Positions 59,620 to 64,000 of a DNA stretch of 64,000 bases are shown here, piece by piece (positions within the stretch are counted from its first letter, which is position 1; each line of letters opens with the position of its first letter). The DNA is from Hyalella azteca (lineage: Eukaryota > Arthropoda > Malacostraca > Amphipoda > Hyalellidae): assembly GCF_000764305.2 (NCBI RefSeq), contig NW_025936040.1, positions 1 through 64,000 of the forward strand. Direction: 5' to 3'. A program made the position numbers and the translations under genes. Under the pieces are notes generated by a model, which saw only the letters and a list, made by a program, of their open reading frames with translations, was not told the origin of the DNA and did no database searches.

Positions 59620-61020
59620 ATGACTGAAGCTGGAGTTTTACAGCGCATGCATCCTAGAGGTCAATCAATAGATTTCTTTCGACCAACAGACTTCTTATAA
59701 GAAAATTTTTATTTATAAAGCAATTTTATTCTTCGGCTACTGGTAAAAATCCAATATAAGTAAGACCACAAGCTCGCTTAAAAGACGAGTCAAGTTTTTA
59801 ATTGTGTCAAGTTGTAAGCTACAATGATTTCCAAAGGTAAAATTATATTTTTTTAAATTTGTAACTTTCCTCATGTTTCAGTATTCCTCATGTTTCCCAA
59901 ATGTCGCACTGAAATAGATGATCAATGCCAACAATATTAAAACTGACATCATAAGTGTCATGATTTTATGGCACGCAAGTGCCATTATTTTTTTTTTATT
60001 CGTCAAGTAAATTGTTCTTATTCCGAATTTGCAAGCATCTCATGGAATTCTTATTTTATAAACAAAATTGCTAGGCTTTTTCAAAAACGTTGATCATTCC
60101 TAAAATTAGAGAATTAAGTACCTATTGACTGAATAGTTAATTTTGACATATTTTGATTACTTATTTTGCACTCTGCACAGTATTGCGGATCTTTCTTCAC
60201 CTCGTCCGCACTCTCTAAGATATGCATACATGATCGCTAATCTCGTAATAATTATTTATACGTCAATTATCATTAAATCGGAATGCACTGAGAAACCAAC
60301 GAATCGAAGGTTCGGATCCTAGATTCCGGATCGTAAATCCGGTCCCAAATTTCCGTCCGAGTTTACGATTTCGGGAACAGAAATTTATTTTTCGTCGTAG
60401 GTTTTTGTGTCGTCGCTGAGAGGTTCGAATGGCCTTGCCTAAAAAAGAATCTCAGTGCTTGCAGAAAATATTTTAAAATTTCAATATCGTGTTTTCCAAA
60501 AGCTGATAGGAGGAAAAGTTTTAACACACGAAGAATTTTTTCACTCCATCCAATGCTATTTGATTTTTGCTTGCAAATTTTTGAACGAAATCTTCGAGTT
60601 CACTATCCCTATTACCACACTCTTGGAGACATTTAATTTTAAGAATCATCCATTATATGTGAATGCAATGGAAATTTTTCTTTAAAATCGTTTTCATAAT
60701 GAACATATAAACATTTAAATTAATAGATCATGACTAAGCATTCATAACATGAAAATCGTATCATGGGTTAAGGTATAATTATTTACCAAGACTAATGGAA
60801 TGAGCTTTATAAAGCCAATTTATTATAATTAGCAAAATGAACTCAATTTTACTCATTTTCTCTATAACATTGAAATACTTAAATGCATGCGAACTATGTA
60901 CTTCTAAATTTACTTATCCTCTCTTCGTTAGTTCAGTTATGAGTAACCTAACTTCAGTCTCTCCTACCAATATATGGAGCAAGATATTAAGTAACTCCTA
61001 GTATATTTCATGTAATTTAT
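56891..61020. other. No gene recognised
   Basis: The 120-codon minus-strand frame at 56920-57282 is the longest here. Its Lys/Arg-rich translation matches no family known to me and lacks splice support. A local inverted stretch (GGGAAGCCCTTCC) lies at about 57112. An (AT)n palindrome sits at 59022-59037. Confidence 0.35.
59589..59618. repeat. (CTG)10 microsatellite
   Basis: Ten perfect CTG triplets in non-coding sequence. Confidence 0.95.
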
Positions 61021-61032
61021 AATCGTTACTCA

Positions 61033-61517
61033 TGTGATGTACTTCATTGTAATGTTATCTCAATATGTATAGTTAGTATAGTAACAATACATTTATCCTG
61101 CAAGTGCAACTTCCATACCTGCTCTAATATTCTTAACCCTTAGAGATAAGTTTCTTTATCTTCAGAAGTCCCTCTTGCTTTTGACTCAACACATTAAACA
61201 TGATGCATCAAGCGCATCGTGATGTCCTGAACTAAGTTTGCCGTCCTTCTTTATGATTATTCACTCAAATCTATTCAAGTTGCCGCACTACTATCTCAGC
61301 ATGATTATAACCGTCACCTAAGACTTGATAAAATATTCGATTCTCTCTAGATTTTTTTGCCGCGAAAGTAATTTTGCCCATATTATTATTCGAGATAAAC
61401 ATTCGAGTCTCGTTCTATTATATTATATATCTCTGTATATAGACGCTAGCGCCACCCTATTTCAGCCAGTAAAATGAACTTGCATGTCGGTTAAATAAAC
61501 CTTTGAGTCTCTCAACA
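61033..61517 (+). mobile_element. Possible solo LTR
   Basis: Features that would fit an LTR: a start at TGTGATG (61033), a TATA-like GTATATAGACG near 61435, AATAAA at 61494-61499 and an end CTCAACA at 61517 (TG...CA). Flanks CTCA and CTCG match at only three of four bases, so the target duplication is not convincing and no second LTR or internal coding region was found in the window. Confidence 0.25.
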
Positions 61518-61980
61518 CTCGTACGTAATCGCTATTTTATTTCAACATATGAAATATATTCCAAGGCAGGAACAATTTCTTATAAATAAGCGATGTTCCT
61601 TCAAGGCTCAGATAAGCATTCGACTTTTTATAACCGTTTATTTATCAGTCTTGACTTAACACTACTTTTCAAATACTAACAACATAATTAATACCTCAAT
61701 CACATTATTCGCTTTCTTTTCATATAAGTCATATAGTCCAATAAGCTGAGTTTTCTTTGGCAAAAATCAATATTTTTTGACGCATTTGCACGTGATTTTC
61801 AATCCGCTTTGTTTTAAAACGAAAAAATGCAGTCGATCATTAGTAGCAACTATTATTATAAATCAGCAATTTGTGAACCTCGTATAAATAAATTAAATGC
61901 ACACTTTAACTGGTGTTTATAAGCGTTTGTATCCACGCTGAATCATGACACTATTTCTTGCCGTTTTCATAAGAACTGCA

Positions 61981-62240
61981 GTGAAGGCAGCATTGCTACA
62001 ATGAAGGCAGCATTGTTACAATGAAGGCAACATTGCTGCAGTGAAGGCAGCATTGTTGCAGTGAAGGCAGCATTGTTACAATGAAGGCAGCATTGTTACA
62101 ATGAAGGCAACATTGCTGCAGTGAAGGCAGCACTGCTACAGTGAAGGCAGCACTGCTACAGTGAAGGCAGCACTGCTACAGTGAAGGCAGCACTGCTACA
62201 GTGAAGGCAGCACTGTTACAGTGAAGGCAGCACTGCTCGA
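61981..62240. repeat. 20-bp minisatellite, 13 copies
   Basis: Thirteen exactly phased 20-bp units, GTGAAGGCAGCACTGCTACA and variants (ATGAAGG, CATTG, GTTACA, CTGCA). The last six units are nearly uniform, whereas the first seven alternate variants as though a 60-80-bp block had been duplicated. Confidence 0.95.
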
Positions 62241-63697
62241 GCTGTCTTCCGCAGACCGGACTTCTTTTGTTTCGTCACTACAATGAAAACGCGCGCGCTG
62301 CTGCCGAGTATTGAACTCGCGTCTGGAAACATTGACCACTAAATTCATTTCATAATCGAATATATTTGCTCATATTTTTATTTAACGCAAATCGAAGATT
62401 TCCACTGCTATAGGAGACGATAAAATTCTGTAATGCATTCTGTAAATAATTATGATTGAAATAATATCAAAAACAATGTTTCTAATGTGATTAACCTTGC
62501 TAAATAATTTTATATCTAACAAATAAAAAATCTGGATTTTCGCCGGCATTGGGGATGATTATTAAAAGTTTTACACATAAAATTGTCGTGGAAAAATTCA
62601 ACAAAATTTTTTGAGCAGATAAAAGAAAGATAATAGATGTCCAATTATTTCATATTGTTCTCACTTCGGGTGACAGAATGGTGTTCGGCAAAATCATCAG
62701 ACCGCTATTCGACATCCATTTGCTTTACAAACATTAACAGGCCTTACAATTACCTAAGCTTTTTTTAGGAGCCCCATTCCATCATGACATGATTTACTGA
62801 ACACCGAACGCAATATCCGCATAACCATAAAGATTTGTTGGATCATGTATTGACATACTGTATAATTGACCGTGTAGAATGTTAAAACATTTCTGTGTTT
62901 TTAATGAAATTTTATAGAAAGATCATGGGATATTATTAAGGTACCTAATTGAGGTTGACGAAATAATGTTCACTCATGAGTCATTTGCTATGATAATGTT
63001 GCAGTTTTCGGCAACCTGTGTGATGCAGATGATCGTTTTGTCAAAATTGTCTTTTATCTTCAATGTTGGCTCAATGTTTTTAATTAATTTACTCTAGATT
63101 GAACGAGTATATGTGTACTTTCTCAACCTACGTGCTTGTTCATTTTAGCGCACATTTTCTCAACAATTTTCCGTCGGTTTACTACTGCTTCGCTGTTTTC
63201 TATTTTTCCTGCTAATGACTATGTTTTCCATTGTTTTCCATCTGTCTCGAACGATGATGGAAAGTTAGATTTTTGTCCATCAGATTGTGATGAGAAATTT
63301 TGTTAATAAATGGATGGGTAAGATACTGTAATTGAGCAGAAAGAAGTAGCAATAAGTAGCAATTACTAGTTGGGCGATGTTATAAACCAACGTATCAGGT
63401 TGATTGCATTGTTAACTTGTATAAAATATTGTTCGAAAATCAAAGAGTTAACAAGGAATGCCTGTAAATTCTTTCGAAAGTAAAAAATGAACTCACAGAG
63501 CACGTGCGTAACCAGGAGTTCAATTATACTGCTGAGGGACGTGGAATAACGTAATTATGAGACATGGGGCGATCTCGAGAAGACTTTTGTTCAGTGGCTG
63601 CCGATGAGACGAAGGAGCGAAGACGTTATAGAGTTAAGGACTTATCAGGGATCGCGTAGACTTGATCCTAATTGCCTGCGAACTAAAGTGCCACGAC
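62241..63697. other. No gene recognised
   Basis: AT-rich sequence with no open frame, repeat or RNA gene that I can support. Confidence 0.35.
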
Positions 63698-63960
63698 AGC
63701 GTCGTTTTCTATAAAGCTGGCGTAGTTTTCTATGACGCGAATTTCGTTTTCTACTACGGTAGTGTCGTTTTCTATTACGATCACTTCATATTCTATACAT
63801 TATTTCATTTTTCAAACTTTAAAACGTCGTTTTTAAAAAACGATCATTACATTTTTTCAATCGCCATTTTTCATACAGGTGAGCGTCGTTTTCTATCACA
63901 GAAACTCCATTTTTTTTTCTACACGAGAACTTTGTTTCCTTCGCATCACTATTTTTTTTC
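63698..63960. repeat. Degenerate CGTTTTCTAT repeat at right edge
   Basis: GCGTCGTTTTCTATNACG-like words recur every 20-28 bp (63700, 63721, 63746, 63768, 63886), with more degenerate copies between them. Confidence 0.6.
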
Positions 63961-64000
63961 AAAAATGCTAACACTCATTTATTTCGTTTATAACACCTTT

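Noticed and set aside
60425..60445. GGTTCGAATGG as a tRNA B box
   Set aside because: No A box or acceptor stem at suitable distance on either side.
1..64000. CRISPR array or bacterial-type operon
   Set aside because: Repeats here are minisatellites without unique spacers, and the only gene is spliced; the DNA is eukaryotic.

Overview
The window is 64 kb of AT-rich eukaryotic nuclear DNA. It has one convincing multi-exon gene, long gene-free stretches, and a dense scatter of unrelated minisatellites and transposon remnants. The intron structure, a secreted PAN plus C-type-lectin-like protein, 5'-truncated LINEs, a hAT-like element and TA-flanked foldback elements fit an arthropod, perhaps a crustacean. 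That assignment is inference; nothing here fixes the species. The assembly is draft quality: a complete 38-bp Tn5 mosaic-end (Nextera mate-pair) junction and an N sit inside a tandem repeat near 40.6 kb.

Layout. 0-6.4 kb is gene-free, with two blocks of a 35-bp repeat and the 3' end of a LINE on the minus strand (5.2-5.6 kb). 6.475-11.25 kb, minus strand, is the gene: four exons whose junctions are all phase 1, giving 228 residues (signal peptide, PAN/apple domain, C-type-lectin-like domain). Its second intron (2.7 kb) is mostly one foldback element (about 7506-9497), into which a second foldback (8476-9310) has inserted with a TA duplication. 11.3-28.2 kb is gene-poor, with a 65-bp tandem repeat (17.2 kb) and two more LINE tails (22.2 and 25.3 kb). 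28.2-29.7 kb is a 1.5-kb non-autonomous hAT-like element whose ends carry many CGCTAC/GTAGCG motifs. 29.9-45.3 kb is a chain of minisatellites (units of about 71, 16, 59, 35, 21, 42, 31, 21, 60 and 36 bp) plus a LINE insertion with a clear 9-bp target duplication (33.8-34.1 kb). 45.3-64 kb is mostly featureless, with a CTCF-like site (47.5 kb), a 66-bp repeat (52.1 kb), (CTG)10 (59.6 kb), a possible solo LTR (61.0-61.5 kb) and a 20-bp minisatellite (62.0 kb).

Only the lectin-like gene can be given a function. The transposons are non-autonomous or truncated, and none encodes an intact transposase or polymerase. The most interesting unit is the gene with its intronic double foldback: the intron would form a long RNA hairpin, and its 5' splice site overlaps a Cys-stop pair that would otherwise end a PAN-only product.
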